64,000 bases of DNA, from positions 143,393 through 207,392 of the forward strand of contig NZ_FMZU01000014.1 of assembly GCF_900101545.1 (NCBI RefSeq), read 5' to 3'. The notes beneath the pieces are model-generated. The model worked only from the letters and a program-made list of their open reading frames with translations, was not told the origin of the DNA and ran no database searches. Each line of letters starts with the position of its first letter. Position 1 is the first letter of the stretch. Positions 11,126 through 19,821 of the stretch are shown here, piece after piece. The translations under genes were made by a program, and so were the position numbers. This DNA comes from Variovorax sp. CF079. Lineage in GTDB: Bacteria; Pseudomonadota; Gammaproteobacteria; Burkholderiales; Burkholderiaceae_C.

Positions 11126-11172
11126 CGGGTGCTCCGGGCGGCGGCCGGCCGCTTTCGCGCACAATTTCGGCC

Positions 11173-12606
11173 ATGCAACTCCATTACATCGGCAACCAAA
11201 ACATCGCTTCCTCCTCCGGCCGCACCCTACCGGTGATCGACCCCTCCGACGGCCAGACCTTCGACGAACTGCAGCGCGGCAATGCAGCCGACATCGATGC
11301 CGCCGTGCGCGCCGCGCGTCATTGCTTCGAGACCCACTGGCACAAGAAGAGCGCGGCCGACCGCGGCCGGCTGCTCTACCTGCTCTCCCAGAGAATCGCC
11401 GCGCACGCCGACGAGCTGGCGCTCATCGAACAACGCGATTGCGGCAAGCCGGTCAAGCAGGCGCGTGCCGATGCCCTGGCGCTGGTGCGCTACTTCGAGT
11501 TCTACGCCGGCGCCTGCGACAAGCTGCACGGCGAGACCATCCCCTATCAGGAGGGCTACAGCGTCTTCACCTGGCGCGAACCGCACGGCGTCACCGGCCA
11601 CATCATTCCGTGGAACTACCCGATGCAGATCTTCGGCCGCAGCGTCGGCGGCGCGCTGGCCGCAGGCAACGTCTGCGTGGTCAAGCCCTCGGAAGACGCC
11701 TGCCTGTCGCTGATCCGCGTCGCGCAACTCGCGGCGGAGGTCGGTTTCCCGCCTGGCGCGATCAACATCGTGACCGGCTACGGCCACGAAGTCGGTGATG
11801 CGCTGGCGCGCCACGAGGGCATCGACCACATCAGCTTCACCGGCAGCCCGAAAGTGGGCACGCTGATCCAGCAGGTCGCGGCCGAGCGCCACTGCCCGGT
11901 CACGCTCGAGCTCGGCGGCAAGAGCCCGCAGATCATCTTCGCCGACGCCGACCTGGGCGCCGCCATTCCGGTGCTGATCAACGCGATCGTGCAAAACGCC
12001 GGCCAGACCTGCTCGGCCGGCTCGCGCGTGCTGATCGAACGCGAGATCTACGAGCCGCTGCTCGAGCGGCTCGGCCATGCCTTCGAGGCGCTGCGCGTCG
12101 GCCCCGCCGCGATGGACCTCGACGTCGGCCCGCTGATCCGCCAGACGCAGCAGCAGCGCGTCTGGGACTTTCTGTCCGATGCCCAGCACGCCGGCATTCC
12201 AATGGTGGCGCAGGGCGTGGTGGTCGACGAGGCGCCGGAAACCGGCTTCTACCAGGCGCCGACCCTGCTGCGCGACGTGCCGGTGGGGCATCGCTTGGCG
12301 CAGGAAGAAGTCTTCGGCCCGGTGCTGGCCGCGATGGCGTTCAGCGACGAGGACGAGGCCGTGGCGCTCGCCAACGCCACGCAGTTCGGCCTGGTCGCCG
12401 GCATCTGGACCGAGAACGGCGCGCGCCAGTTCCGCATGGCCAAGCGCGTGAAGAGCGGCCAGGTGTTCATCAACAACTATGGCGCGGGCGGCGGTGTCGA
12501 ACTGCCCTTCGGCGGCGTCAAGTCCTCAGGCTATGGCCGCGAGAAGGGCTTCGAAGCGCTCTACGGCTTCACCACGCTGAAGACCGTGGCCGTGCGCCAC
12601 GGCTGA
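11173..12606 (+). CDS. Aldehyde dehydrogenase family protein
   Basis: NAD(P)-dependent aldehyde dehydrogenase, 477 aa, normal length for the superfamily. It oxidises an aldehyde to the acid. Motifs seen: IPWNYPMQIF, FTGSPKVG at the cofactor site, LELGGKSPQII with the general-base Glu, QNAGQTCSAGSR with the catalytic Cys, and EEVFGPVL. The C-terminal GVKSSGYGREKG resembles betaine or gamma-aminobutyraldehyde dehydrogenases, but the substrate cannot be named from sequence alone. It is convergent with the ZIP transporter gene, six bases apart. Confidence 0.92.
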   Translation: MQLHYIGNQNIASSSGRTLPVIDPSDGQTFDELQRGNAADIDAAVRAARHCFETHWHKKSAADRGRLLYLLSQRIAAHADELALIEQRDCGKPVKQARADALALVRYFEFYAGACDKLHGETIPYQEGYSVFTWREPHGVTGHIIPWNYPMQIFGRSVGGALAAGNVCVVKPSEDACLSLIRVAQLAAEVGFPPGAINIVTGYGHEVGDALARHEGIDHISFTGSPKVGTLIQQVAAERHCPVTLELGGKSPQIIFADADLGAAIPVLINAIVQNAGQTCSAGSRVLIEREIYEPLLERLGHAFEALRVGPAAMDLDVGPLIRQTQQQRVWDFLSDAQHAGIPMVAQGVVVDEAPETGFYQAPTLLRDVPVGHRLAQEEVFGPVLAAMAFSDEDEAVALANATQFGLVAGIWTENGARQFRMAKRVKSGQVFINNYGAGGGVELPFGGVKSSGYGREKGFEALYGFTTLKTVAVRHG

Positions 12607-12612
12607 TCATCA

Positions 12613-13518
12613 TCAGCCGAGGGCGGTGTCCAGCAGCATCATCAGCACGAAACCCACCATCAACCCGCCCGTCGCAAAGGCCTCGTGGCCCTTGCGGTGG
12701 GACTCGGGAATGATCTCGTGGCTGATCACGAACAGCATCGCGCCGGCGGCAAAACCCAATCCCCAGGGTAGCAAGGCGGCCGACCCGCTCACGATCGCTG
12801 CACCGAGCACGGCACCCACCGGCTCGACCAGGCCGGACGCCATGCCGAGCCCGACCGCGAAAGGCCGCCGGTAGCCCGCGGCGAGCAGCGCCACCGCAAC
12901 CACCAGGCCTTCGGGCACGTCCTGGATCGCGATGCCGGTCGCCAGCGCGCTGCCGCGCAGCGCATCCCCGCCTGCGAAGCCGACGCCGATCGCCAGGCCT
13001 TCGGGCAGGTTGTGCAGCGCAATTGCGAACACGAACAACCAGGTGCGGCGGAGCACGCCTGCGTTCTGCCCCTCCACGCCCTTGATGAAATGCTCGTGCG
13101 GCAGCACGCGGTCCAGCACCAGCAGCGCGAGCGCGCCGAGCAGGATCGCGCCGCCGACGATGCCCCCGGCACCCCACGCATCCGCACCCGCGGCGCGCGC
13201 GGCGGCAATGCCGGGGATGATCAACGAGAAGGCGCTGGCCGCCAGCATCACGCCAGCGCCGAAACCGAACAGCGTGTCCTGCGCGCGATCCGACAGACGC
13301 TGCGAGAACAGGATGGGCAAGGTGCCCAGCGCGGTCGCGAGCGCGGCCACCGAGCCGCCGGTCAAGGCCTGCAGCACCACCGGGCGACTGGTCACGAACT
13401 GCCAGAACTGCGCACCCAGCACCAGCACGCCGGCCAGCACGATCGAGATTCCGACCAACTGCCGCAGCGGCAGCACGGGGCGCTTGGCGGCGCTGGCAAG
13501 GGATGAGCTGTTGTCCAT
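12613..13518 (-). CDS. ZIP family divalent metal transporter
   Basis: Inner-membrane metal importer, 301 aa with about eight hydrophobic segments. The two ZIP metal-binding motifs are present: ALHNLPEGLAIG (His169) and ISHEIIPESH (His267). It contains an extra histidine pair in LPHEHFIKG in the loop region. ZIP proteins take up zinc, iron or manganese. A Fur-like operator lies immediately upstream of the ATG, which favours iron or manganese and repression under iron sufficiency. Divergent from the SDR gene. Confidence 0.9.
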   Translation of the reverse strand: MDNSSSLASAAKRPVLPLRQLVGISIVLAGVLVLGAQFWQFVTSRPVVLQALTGGSVAALATALGTLPILFSQRLSDRAQDTLFGFGAGVMLAASAFSLIIPGIAAARAAGADAWGAGGIVGGAILLGALALLVLDRVLPHEHFIKGVEGQNAGVLRRTWLFVFAIALHNLPEGLAIGVGFAGGDALRGSALATGIAIQDVPEGLVVAVALLAAGYRRPFAVGLGMASGLVEPVGAVLGAAIVSGSAALLPWGLGFAAGAMLFVISHEIIPESHRKGHEAFATGGLMVGFVLMMLLDTALG

Positions 13519-13525
13519 GAGCAAA

Positions 13526-13540
13526 TGATAATAATTCTCA
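13526..13540 (-). promoter_or_regulatory. Fur-like box at the ZIP transporter gene
   Basis: TGATAATAATTCTCA fits the 7-1-7 inverted Fur site TGATAAT-N-ATTATCA with one mismatch. It lies 8 bases upstream of the ZIP start codon in an AT-rich island. A repressor bound here would cover the transporter's ribosome-binding and initiation region. Role is inferred; a Zur or MntR site is possible but fits less well. Confidence 0.6.
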
Positions 13541-13636
13541 TCTGGTTCATGCTTCAGGAATTTCAATCCCGGCGATAGAGCGCCGCCGGCGAGGTGCCTA
13601 CACTTGCGCGTTCCTATTTCCCCGGAGACATACCGA

Positions 13637-14398
13637 ATGCGCGTCAAGGACAAATCCATCATCGTGACCGGCGCCGGCGGCGGCATCGGCGAAGGCATCG
13701 CAAAGCGGCTGGCAGCCGAAGGCGCGCAGGTCGTCGTCAACGACATCAATGCCGCACTCGGCGAACAGGTGGTCGAAGCCATCCTGCGCGCCGGCGGCCG
13801 GGCCTCTTTCTTCGCCGCCGACGTCACCAAGTCGGCCGAAGTCAAGGCGCTGGTCGAGGCCGCGGTCCAGCGCCACGGCAAGCTCGACGTGATGGTCAAC
13901 AACGCTGGCTGGACGCACCGCAACCGCCCGGCACTCGAAGTGAGCGAGGACGAGTTCGACCGCTGCTACGCGGTCAATGTAAAGAGCATCTACCTGTCGA
14001 CCGTGCATGCCGTGCCGGCGTTGCGCGCCAACGGCGGCGGCTCCTTCATCAACATCGCCTCCACCGCCGGCGTGCGGCCGCGTCCGGGCCTCACCTGGTA
14101 CAACGGCTCGAAAGGCGCGGTCATCACCACCAGCAAGTCGCTCGCCGCCGAATTCGGCCCCGACAACATCCGCGTGAACTGCATCAACCCGGTGTTCAAC
14201 CCCGACACCGGCCTGGCCGCCGAGTTCGCCGGCGGGCCGATCACCGAGGAGCGCAAGGCCAAGTTCCGCGCCACCATCCCGCTCGGCCGCTTCTCGACCG
14301 CGCTCGATGTGGCCAATGCGGCGCTCTACCTGGCCAGCGACGAGGCGTCCTTCATCAGCGGCGTCTGCATCGAGGTCGACGGCGCGCGCTGCGTCTAG
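13637..14398 (+). CDS. SDR family oxidoreductase
   Basis: Short-chain dehydrogenase/reductase, 253 aa, of the classical type. The cofactor motif TGAGGGIGEGIA is near the N-terminus. NNAG, the catalytic Ser in NIASTAG, and the YNGSK active site (Tyr and Lys) follow in order. The C-terminal end is like 3-oxoacyl-ACP reductases and glucose dehydrogenases. The substrate is not identifiable. GGAG lies 9 bases before the ATG. It precedes a serine hydrolase gene on the same strand with a 55-base gap and its own Shine-Dalgarno sequence. Confidence 0.9.
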   Translation: MRVKDKSIIVTGAGGGIGEGIAKRLAAEGAQVVVNDINAALGEQVVEAILRAGGRASFFAADVTKSAEVKALVEAAVQRHGKLDVMVNNAGWTHRNRPALEVSEDEFDRCYAVNVKSIYLSTVHAVPALRANGGGSFINIASTAGVRPRPGLTWYNGSKGAVITTSKSLAAEFGPDNIRVNCINPVFNPDTGLAAEFAGGPITEERKAKFRATIPLGRFSTALDVANAALYLASDEASFISGVCIEVDGARCV

Positions 14399-14453
14399 GG
14401 AAAAGGCGGCGCAGACCGCCCGAACGAATCCCATCCACAACGAGGAGACAAGA

Positions 14454-15740
14454 ATGATGAAGCCATTCAAGCGCTGCCTGCGCCACATCGCGGCCGGCCT
14501 CTTCTTCGCGGGGCCGCTGCTGGCCGCCGCGCAATCGCTGCCGACCACCAGCCCCGAGCGCGTCGGGCTCTCCAGCGAGCGCCTGCAGATGCTCACCGAC
14601 GTGCTCAAAGCAGACGTGGCGGCCAACAAGATCCCCGGCGCCGTATTGCTGGTGGCGCGGGGCGGCAAGGTCGCCTGGTTCGAGCCCATCGGCCGGCTCG
14701 ACCCGGCCGCCGGCACCCCGATGCCGCGCGACGGGATCTTCCGCATCTACTCGATGAGCAAGCCCATCACGACGGTCGCCGCGATGATGCTGGTCGAAGA
14801 CGGGCGCATGAAGCTCGACGACCCGGTCGCGATGTACCTGCCCGAGTTCGCCAACATGACGGTCGGCGTCGAGAAGCCGGGCAGCGACGGCAAGCCGGTG
14901 CTCGAGACCGTGCCGGCACGCCGGCCGATCACGGTGTACGACCTGATGCGCCACACCTCGGGCCTGACCTACGGCTTCTTCGGGCCCGGGCTGGTCAAGC
15001 AGGCCTACAACGCAGCCAACCTGCATGCCGGCGATCCGAGCAATGCGGAGTTCTCGCAGCGTCTGGCCAAGCTGCCGCTGGCCTATCAGCCAGGCACCAC
15101 CTGGGACTACAGCTACTCGACCGACATCCTGGGCCGCGTGGTCGAGGTGGTGTCGGGCCAGACGCTCTACCAGTTCGAAAAAGCCCGCCTGCTCGATCCG
15201 CTCGGCATGAAGGACACCAGCTTCTACGTGAGCGATGCGCCGCGCCAGCAGCGCATCGCGGAACCGTTGGCGAGCGACCGCAGCTTCGGCGTCGGCGCCG
15301 AGTTCAGCGACCCGCGCGTCGTGCAGAAGGCCGAATCGGGCGGCGGCGGCATGGTGTCGACAGCAGCCGACTACGCGCGCTTCCTGCAGATGCTGCTGAA
15401 CGGCGGCACGCTCGACGGCAAGCGCTATCTGGGCCCGCGCACGCTGGGCCTCATGGTGTCCGACCATGCCAACGGCGGCGCCGGCATCGCGCCCGGGCCG
15501 CTCTACCTGCCGGGTTCGGGCTACGGCTTCGGCTTGGGCTTCGCGGTGCGCCGCAGCAACGGCGAAGCACCCTACCCGGCCGCCGCCGGCGAGTTCAACT
15601 GGGGCGGCGCCGGCGGCACCTACATGTGGGTGGACCCCGAGAACCAGATGTTCGTGGTGCTCATGCTGCAATCGCCCAAGCACCGGGTGCACTACCGCAG
15701 CTTGCTGCGCAACATGATCTACGCCGCCGTGGTCAAGTAG
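14454..15740 (+). CDS. Exported beta-lactamase-class-C-like serine hydrolase
   Basis: Serine hydrolase of the beta-lactamase family, 428 aa, with a Sec signal peptide (about 1-26, cut near AAAQS). The nucleophile motif is SMSK (Ser100, Lys103), and the Tyr of the second motif is in WDYSYSTD. Related proteins are esterases, D-aminopeptidases or EstB-like enzymes, and few are true beta-lactamases. GAGGAG precedes the ATG-ATG start, of which the first was used. It probably acts in the periplasm on an ester or amide; the substrate is unknown. Confidence 0.88.
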   Translation: MMKPFKRCLRHIAAGLFFAGPLLAAAQSLPTTSPERVGLSSERLQMLTDVLKADVAANKIPGAVLLVARGGKVAWFEPIGRLDPAAGTPMPRDGIFRIYSMSKPITTVAAMMLVEDGRMKLDDPVAMYLPEFANMTVGVEKPGSDGKPVLETVPARRPITVYDLMRHTSGLTYGFFGPGLVKQAYNAANLHAGDPSNAEFSQRLAKLPLAYQPGTTWDYSYSTDILGRVVEVVSGQTLYQFEKARLLDPLGMKDTSFYVSDAPRQQRIAEPLASDRSFGVGAEFSDPRVVQKAESGGGGMVSTAADYARFLQMLLNGGTLDGKRYLGPRTLGLMVSDHANGGAGIAPGPLYLPGSGYGFGLGFAVRRSNGEAPYPAAAGEFNWGGAGGTYMWVDPENQMFVVLMLQSPKHRVHYRSLLRNMIYAAVVK

Positions 15741-15786
15741 CCTTGAAAAGGCGTCCGGCCGGGCTATGCGTTAAATTGCCCTTCCC

Positions 15787-16902
15787 ATGAACCAGCACGT
15801 CGTCCACGTCTCCGAGATCGGCCGCGCCCGCCGCGTGGCGGCACCGGAGCGCGCCGTGCCGGCCACCGGCGTGCTGCTCGACCGCCTTTCGCGCCCGCTC
15901 ACCGACCTGCGCATCAGCGTCACCGACCGCTGCAACTTCCGCTGCAGCTACTGCATGCCGAAGGAAGTGTTCGACAAGGACTACCAGTACCTGCCCCACA
16001 GCGCCCTCCTGAGCTTCGAGGAGATCACGCGGTTGGCGCGCATCTTCGCGACGCATGGCGTGCACAAGATCCGGCTCACCGGCGGCGAGCCGCTGCTGCG
16101 CAAGAACCTGGAAGTGCTGGTGGAGCAGCTGGCCGCCATTCGCACCCCGCAGGGCGCGCCGCTGGACCTCACGCTGACCACCAACGGCTCGCTGCTGGCG
16201 CGCAAGGCCGAGGCGCTGAAGGCCGCCGGCCTCAATCGCGTGACCGTGAGCCTCGACGGCCTCGACGACACGGTGTTCCGCAGCATGAACGACGTCGACT
16301 TTCCGGTGGCCCAGGTGCTCGCGGGCATCGATGCGGCCCATGCCGCGGGCCTCGGCCCGATCAAGGTCAACATGGTCGTCAAGCGCGGCACCAACGAGCA
16401 GGAAATCCTGCCGATGGCGCGCCGCTTCCGCGGCACCGGCGTGGTGCTGCGCTTCATCGAATACATGGACGTCGGCGCCACCAACGGCTGGCGCATGGAC
16501 GAGGTGCTGCCCTCGGCCGAGGTGGTGGCACGCATCGCCGAGGAATTCCCGCTCGCGCCGCTCGAAGCCAGCGCGCCCGGCGAAACCGCGCAGCGCTGGG
16601 CCTATCGCGACGGCGGCGGCGAGATCGGCGTGATCAGCAGCGTGACCCAGGCCTTCTGCCACGACTGCAGCCGCGCGCGCCTGTCGACCGAAGGCAAGCT
16701 CTACCTGTGCCTGTTCGCCAGCAGCGGGCACGACCTGCGCCCGCTCCTGCGCGGCGATGCCGACGATGCGCAAATCGCCTCCGCCATCGGCCACATCTGG
16801 CAAGGGCGCACCGACCGCTACTCCGAACTGCGCGCATTGCGCGGGCCCGACACCGATGCGGCCGCGCCGCGCCGCGTCGAGATGAGCTACATCGGCGGAT
16901 GA
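15787..16902 (+). CDS. moaA: GTP 3',8-cyclase, molybdenum cofactor biosynthesis
   Basis: Radical SAM enzyme of 371 aa that starts molybdopterin synthesis from GTP. The N-terminal cluster motif CNFRCSYC has Cys49, Cys53 and Cys56. GGEPLLRKN follows. The C-terminal FCHDCSRARL and LCLF cysteines form the second 4Fe-4S site, and the essential terminal Gly-Gly is present (SYIGG). It overlaps mobA by the ATGA type, so moaA-mobA-moeA form a coupled operon. No molybdenum cofactor riboswitch is visible in the short 46-base upstream gap. Confidence 0.97.
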   Translation: MNQHVVHVSEIGRARRVAAPERAVPATGVLLDRLSRPLTDLRISVTDRCNFRCSYCMPKEVFDKDYQYLPHSALLSFEEITRLARIFATHGVHKIRLTGGEPLLRKNLEVLVEQLAAIRTPQGAPLDLTLTTNGSLLARKAEALKAAGLNRVTVSLDGLDDTVFRSMNDVDFPVAQVLAGIDAAHAAGLGPIKVNMVVKRGTNEQEILPMARRFRGTGVVLRFIEYMDVGATNGWRMDEVLPSAEVVARIAEEFPLAPLEASAPGETAQRWAYRDGGGEIGVISSVTQAFCHDCSRARLSTEGKLYLCLFASSGHDLRPLLRGDADDAQIASAIGHIWQGRTDRYSELRALRGPDTDAAAPRRVEMSYIGG

Positions 16903-17543
16903 GCGCGCTCGCCACCATTGCCGCCAGCGAGATCACCGGCCTCGTGCTCGCCGGCGGGCGCGGCTCGCGCATGGGCGGCGTCGACAAGGGCCTGCAGAAC
17001 TTCAACGGCACGCCGCTCGCGATGCATGCGCTGATGCGCCTCGGCATGCAGGTCGGCGAGCTGATGGTCAATGCCAACCGCAACCTGTCGGCCTACGAAT
17101 CCTTCGGCGCACCGGTCTGGCCCGACGGCCTGGCCGACTACGCCGGGCCGCTGGCCGGCTTCCTGACCGGGCTGGAACGCTGCGAAACGCCCTATCTGCT
17201 GACCGTGCCCTGCGACACACCGCTGTTTCCGCTCGACCTGGCGAGCCGATTGGGCGAGGCCTTGCTGGCCGACGATGCCGAGATCGCCATGGTGAGCGCG
17301 CCCGAAGCCGCCGCCGAGTCCGATGGTGCATCGGCACTGCGCCCGCAGCCCGTGTTCTGCCTGCTGCGCGCCACGCTGCTTGAAAGCCTGGTGCGCTTCA
17401 CCCAGGACGGCGGCCGTAAGATCGACAAGTGGACCGCGCAGCACCGAACGGTGCTGGTGCCCTTCGACCGGCCCGGCGACGCGCCCGACGCGTTCTTCAA
17501 CGCCAACACCTTGACCGAGCTGCACGCGCTCGAAAACCGATGA
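16899..17543 (+). CDS. mobA: Molybdenum cofactor guanylyltransferase
   Basis: Transfers GMP to molybdopterin to make the guanine dinucleotide cofactor. The 214-aa protein has the nucleotidyltransferase signature LVLAGGRGSRMGGVDKGL and PCDTPLFP with the metal-binding Asp. QPVFCLL and FFNANT at the C-terminus agree with the family. Both ends overlap neighbours by ATGA, so translation with moaA and moeA is coupled. It acts in the cytoplasm. Confidence 0.95.
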   Translation: MSALATIAASEITGLVLAGGRGSRMGGVDKGLQNFNGTPLAMHALMRLGMQVGELMVNANRNLSAYESFGAPVWPDGLADYAGPLAGFLTGLERCETPYLLTVPCDTPLFPLDLASRLGEALLADDAEIAMVSAPEAAAESDGASALRPQPVFCLLRATLLESLVRFTQDGGRKIDKWTAQHRTVLVPFDRPGDAPDAFFNANTLTELHALENR

Positions 17544-18853
17544 GCCGCATCGCCGAGATCGCCGCTGCCCTGGCCGGCTACGACCCGAAAGCCCTGGGCG
17601 TCGATGCGGTGCAGGCCTTCCTGGCTCGCCTCGCCGAACCGGCCGTCGTCACGCAGAGCGAGCGCATCGCACTGCGCGACGCGCTCGGCCGGGTGCTGGC
17701 CGAGGACATCATCTCGCCCGTCAGCGTGCCGCCGCACGACAACTCGGCGATGGACGGCTTCGCCTTCGACGGCGCGCTGCTCCATGCCGACGCATCGAGC
17801 GATGCCTCGGTGGAGCTGCGCGTGGTCGGCACGGCGCTGGCCGGCGCCGCCTGGCGCGGCACGCTCGGCCTGGGCGACGCCGTCAAGATCATGACCGGCG
17901 CCATGATGCCCGCGGGCCTCGACACCGTGATCCCGCAGGAGTTCTGTTTCGTCGAGGGCGACCAGGTCCGCTTCCCGGCCAAGGTGCTGCGCCGCGGCGA
18001 CAACCGCCGCCTGGCCGGCGAGGATCTGATGCAGGGCCAGGCCGCATTGCAACGCGGCGAGCGTCTCTCGCCCGCTGCGCTCGGCATGGTCGCCAGCCTC
18101 GGATTGCCGATGGTGCCGGTGCTGCGGCGCCTGCGCGTGGCCTACTTCTCCACCGGCGACGAGATCCTGAGCTTGGGCGAGCTGCCGCGCGAAGGCGCGG
18201 TCTACGACAGCAACCGCTACACCGTGTTCGGCCTGCTCACGCGCCTGGGTTGCGAAGTGATCGACCTGGGCCTGGTGCGCGACGATCCCGCGGCGCTGGC
18301 CGACACGCTGCGCCGCGCCGCGCGCGAGGCCGACGCGATCATCACCAGCGGCGGCGTCAGCGTCGGCGAGGCCGACCACACGCGCGCCGTGATGCAGCAG
18401 CTGGGCGACATGGCCTTCTGGCGCGTCGCGATGCGGCCCGGCCGGCCGATGGCGGTGGGTCTGATCCCCAAGCAAGGCGAAGCCGAGGGCACGGCCGTGC
18501 TGTTCGGCCTACCGGGCAATCCGGTTGCCGTGATGGTCACCTTCCTCGCCTTCGTGCGTCCGGCCCTGCTGCGGATGATGGGCTGCCACGCTGCGGGCTG
18601 CGCGCCGCCGCCCATGCTGCGCGCCAGGAGCATGGCCGCGATCCGCAAGAAACCGGGCCGCACCGAGTACCAGCGCGGCCGGGTGGAGGCGGTGCCGGGA
18701 TCGCTGCCCGAGGTCCGCATCGCCGGCAACCAGGGCTCGGGCGTGCTCAGCTCGATGGTCGAAGCCAACGGCCTGGTGGTGCTGCACCATGAGCAAGGCG
18801 GCGTGGCCGCGGGCGACGCGGTCGACGTGATGATGTTCGACGGCGTGGGCTAG
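17540..18853 (+). CDS. moeA: Molybdopterin molybdenumtransferase
   Basis: Inserts molybdate into adenylated molybdopterin, 437 aa. Motifs: PPHDNSAMDGFAF, VKIMTGAMMPAGLDTVIPQE, FSTGDEI, YDSNRY, TSGGVSVGEADH and LPGNPVAVMVTF. Domain order matches MoeA from N-terminal to domain IV. The start overlaps the mobA stop (ATGA). It is last of the three Moco genes; a cyclic-nucleotide-binding gene follows after 18 bases on the same strand. Confidence 0.96.
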   Translation: MSRIAEIAAALAGYDPKALGVDAVQAFLARLAEPAVVTQSERIALRDALGRVLAEDIISPVSVPPHDNSAMDGFAFDGALLHADASSDASVELRVVGTALAGAAWRGTLGLGDAVKIMTGAMMPAGLDTVIPQEFCFVEGDQVRFPAKVLRRGDNRRLAGEDLMQGQAALQRGERLSPAALGMVASLGLPMVPVLRRLRVAYFSTGDEILSLGELPREGAVYDSNRYTVFGLLTRLGCEVIDLGLVRDDPAALADTLRRAAREADAIITSGGVSVGEADHTRAVMQQLGDMAFWRVAMRPGRPMAVGLIPKQGEAEGTAVLFGLPGNPVAVMVTFLAFVRPALLRMMGCHAAGCAPPPMLRARSMAAIRKKPGRTEYQRGRVEAVPGSLPEVRIAGNQGSGVLSSMVEANGLVVLHHEQGGVAAGDAVDVMMFDGVG

Positions 18854-18871
18854 TCCGCGCGGGAGATGCGC

Positions 18872-19375
18872 ATGCTCGCAGCGCGAATCGAATTGATGCA
18901 GCAGATGCCGATCTTCGGTGCCATCGGCGCGGAGGCCATCGAATTCCTGCTGGAGCCCGCGCCCGTGATCCGGGTCGCCGCCGGCGACTTCTTCTGCCGC
19001 GAGGGCGATCTGGCCGACGGCATGTACGTGCTCGAAAGCGGCCGTGTGACGATCTCGAAAAGCTGGCAGGGCCGTCAGCTGCTGCTGCGCCGCCTCGGCC
19101 AGGGCGACTGCTTCGGCGAGATGGCGCTCCTCGATCTGTTCCCTCGCAGCGCCTCGGTGCGCGCCGACGAGGACTGCAGCGCGATCCGGATCACGGCGGA
19201 CAATCTGCTGCGCCTGTTCGAGCACGATGCGGAGCAATTCGCGTTGATCCAGATGAACATCGGCCGCGAGCTCAGCCGTCGCCTGCGCATCACCGACGAG
19301 CTGCTGTTCCGGGCGCGGATGGGCGAAGCACTGGACGAGCCCGAGCGCATCAACACCCTGCCCGGCCCTCTCTAG
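18872..19375 (+). CDS. Cyclic-nucleotide-binding-domain protein without HTH
   Basis: Protein of 167 aa that is essentially one Crp/cNMP-binding domain: FFCREGDLADGMYVLESG, the GDCFGEMALLD phosphate-binding cassette and PRSASVRAD. There is no helix-turn-helix after it, only a short helical tail, so it is not a transcription factor. It may sense a nucleotide and bind a partner. ATG at 18872 is preferred because GGGAG lies 6 bases upstream; ATG at 18866 is too close. It follows moeA and shares its last bases (CTAG) with the convergent rnhA stop. Confidence 0.85.
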   Translation: MLAARIELMQQMPIFGAIGAEAIEFLLEPAPVIRVAAGDFFCREGDLADGMYVLESGRVTISKSWQGRQLLLRRLGQGDCFGEMALLDLFPRSASVRADEDCSAIRITADNLLRLFEHDAEQFALIQMNIGRELSRRLRITDELLFRARMGEALDEPERINTLPGPL

Positions 19376-19821
19376 ATCCGCCCCAGCGCCCGCTCCACGC
19401 CCTTGTTGGCCAGCATGTCGGCGCGCTCGTTGCCCGGGTCGCCCGAGTGCCCCTTGACCCAGCGCCACTCGATCTGGTGGCCGCCCTCCGCCACCAGCTT
19501 GTCCAACTCCTGCCAGAGTTCGACGTTCTTCACCGGCTGGTTGGTCGAGGTGCGCCAGCCCTTGGCCTTCCAGCCGCGGATCCATTCGGTGATGCCCATG
19601 CGCACGTACTGGCTGTCGAGGTAGAGCACGACCTTGCAGGGGCGCTTGAGCGCGCGCAGGCCTTCGATCACGGCCTTGAGTTCCATGCGGTTGTTGGTGG
19701 TGCTGAGCTCGCCGCCGAAGAGTTCCTTCTCGGTAGCACCCGACTTGAGCCATGCGCCCCAGCCGCCGGGACCGGGATTGCCCTTGCAGGCGCCGTCGGT
19801 GTAGATCTGTACTTCGTTCAA
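19372..19821 (-). CDS. rnhA: Ribonuclease HI
   Basis: Degrades RNA in RNA-DNA hybrids, 149 aa. Catalytic carboxylates are in IYTDGACKGNPGPGG (Asp9), NRMELKAV (Glu47), LYLDSQYV (Asp69) and NERADMLAN (Asp135). The start is TTG at 19821, which overlaps the methyltransferase stop as TTGA, with GAGGAA about 8 bases upstream. No in-frame ATG lies nearby. Translation is therefore probably coupled to the methyltransferase gene. Its stop overlaps the convergent cNMP-protein stop within CTAG. Confidence 0.95.
   Translation of the reverse strand: MNEVQIYTDGACKGNPGPGGWGAWLKSGATEKELFGGELSTTNNRMELKAVIEGLRALKRPCKVVLYLDSQYVRMGITEWIRGWKAKGWRTSTNQPVKNVELWQELDKLVAEGGHQIEWRWVKGHSGDPGNERADMLANKGVERALGRI

Noticed and set aside
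14454..15740. True class C beta-lactamase
   Set aside because: Only the general SxxK fold signature is visible; most proteins of this kind are esterases or peptidases, so no resistance role is claimed.
15741..15786. Moco riboswitch before moaA
   Set aside because: The gap is only 46 bases and shows none of the expected stems.
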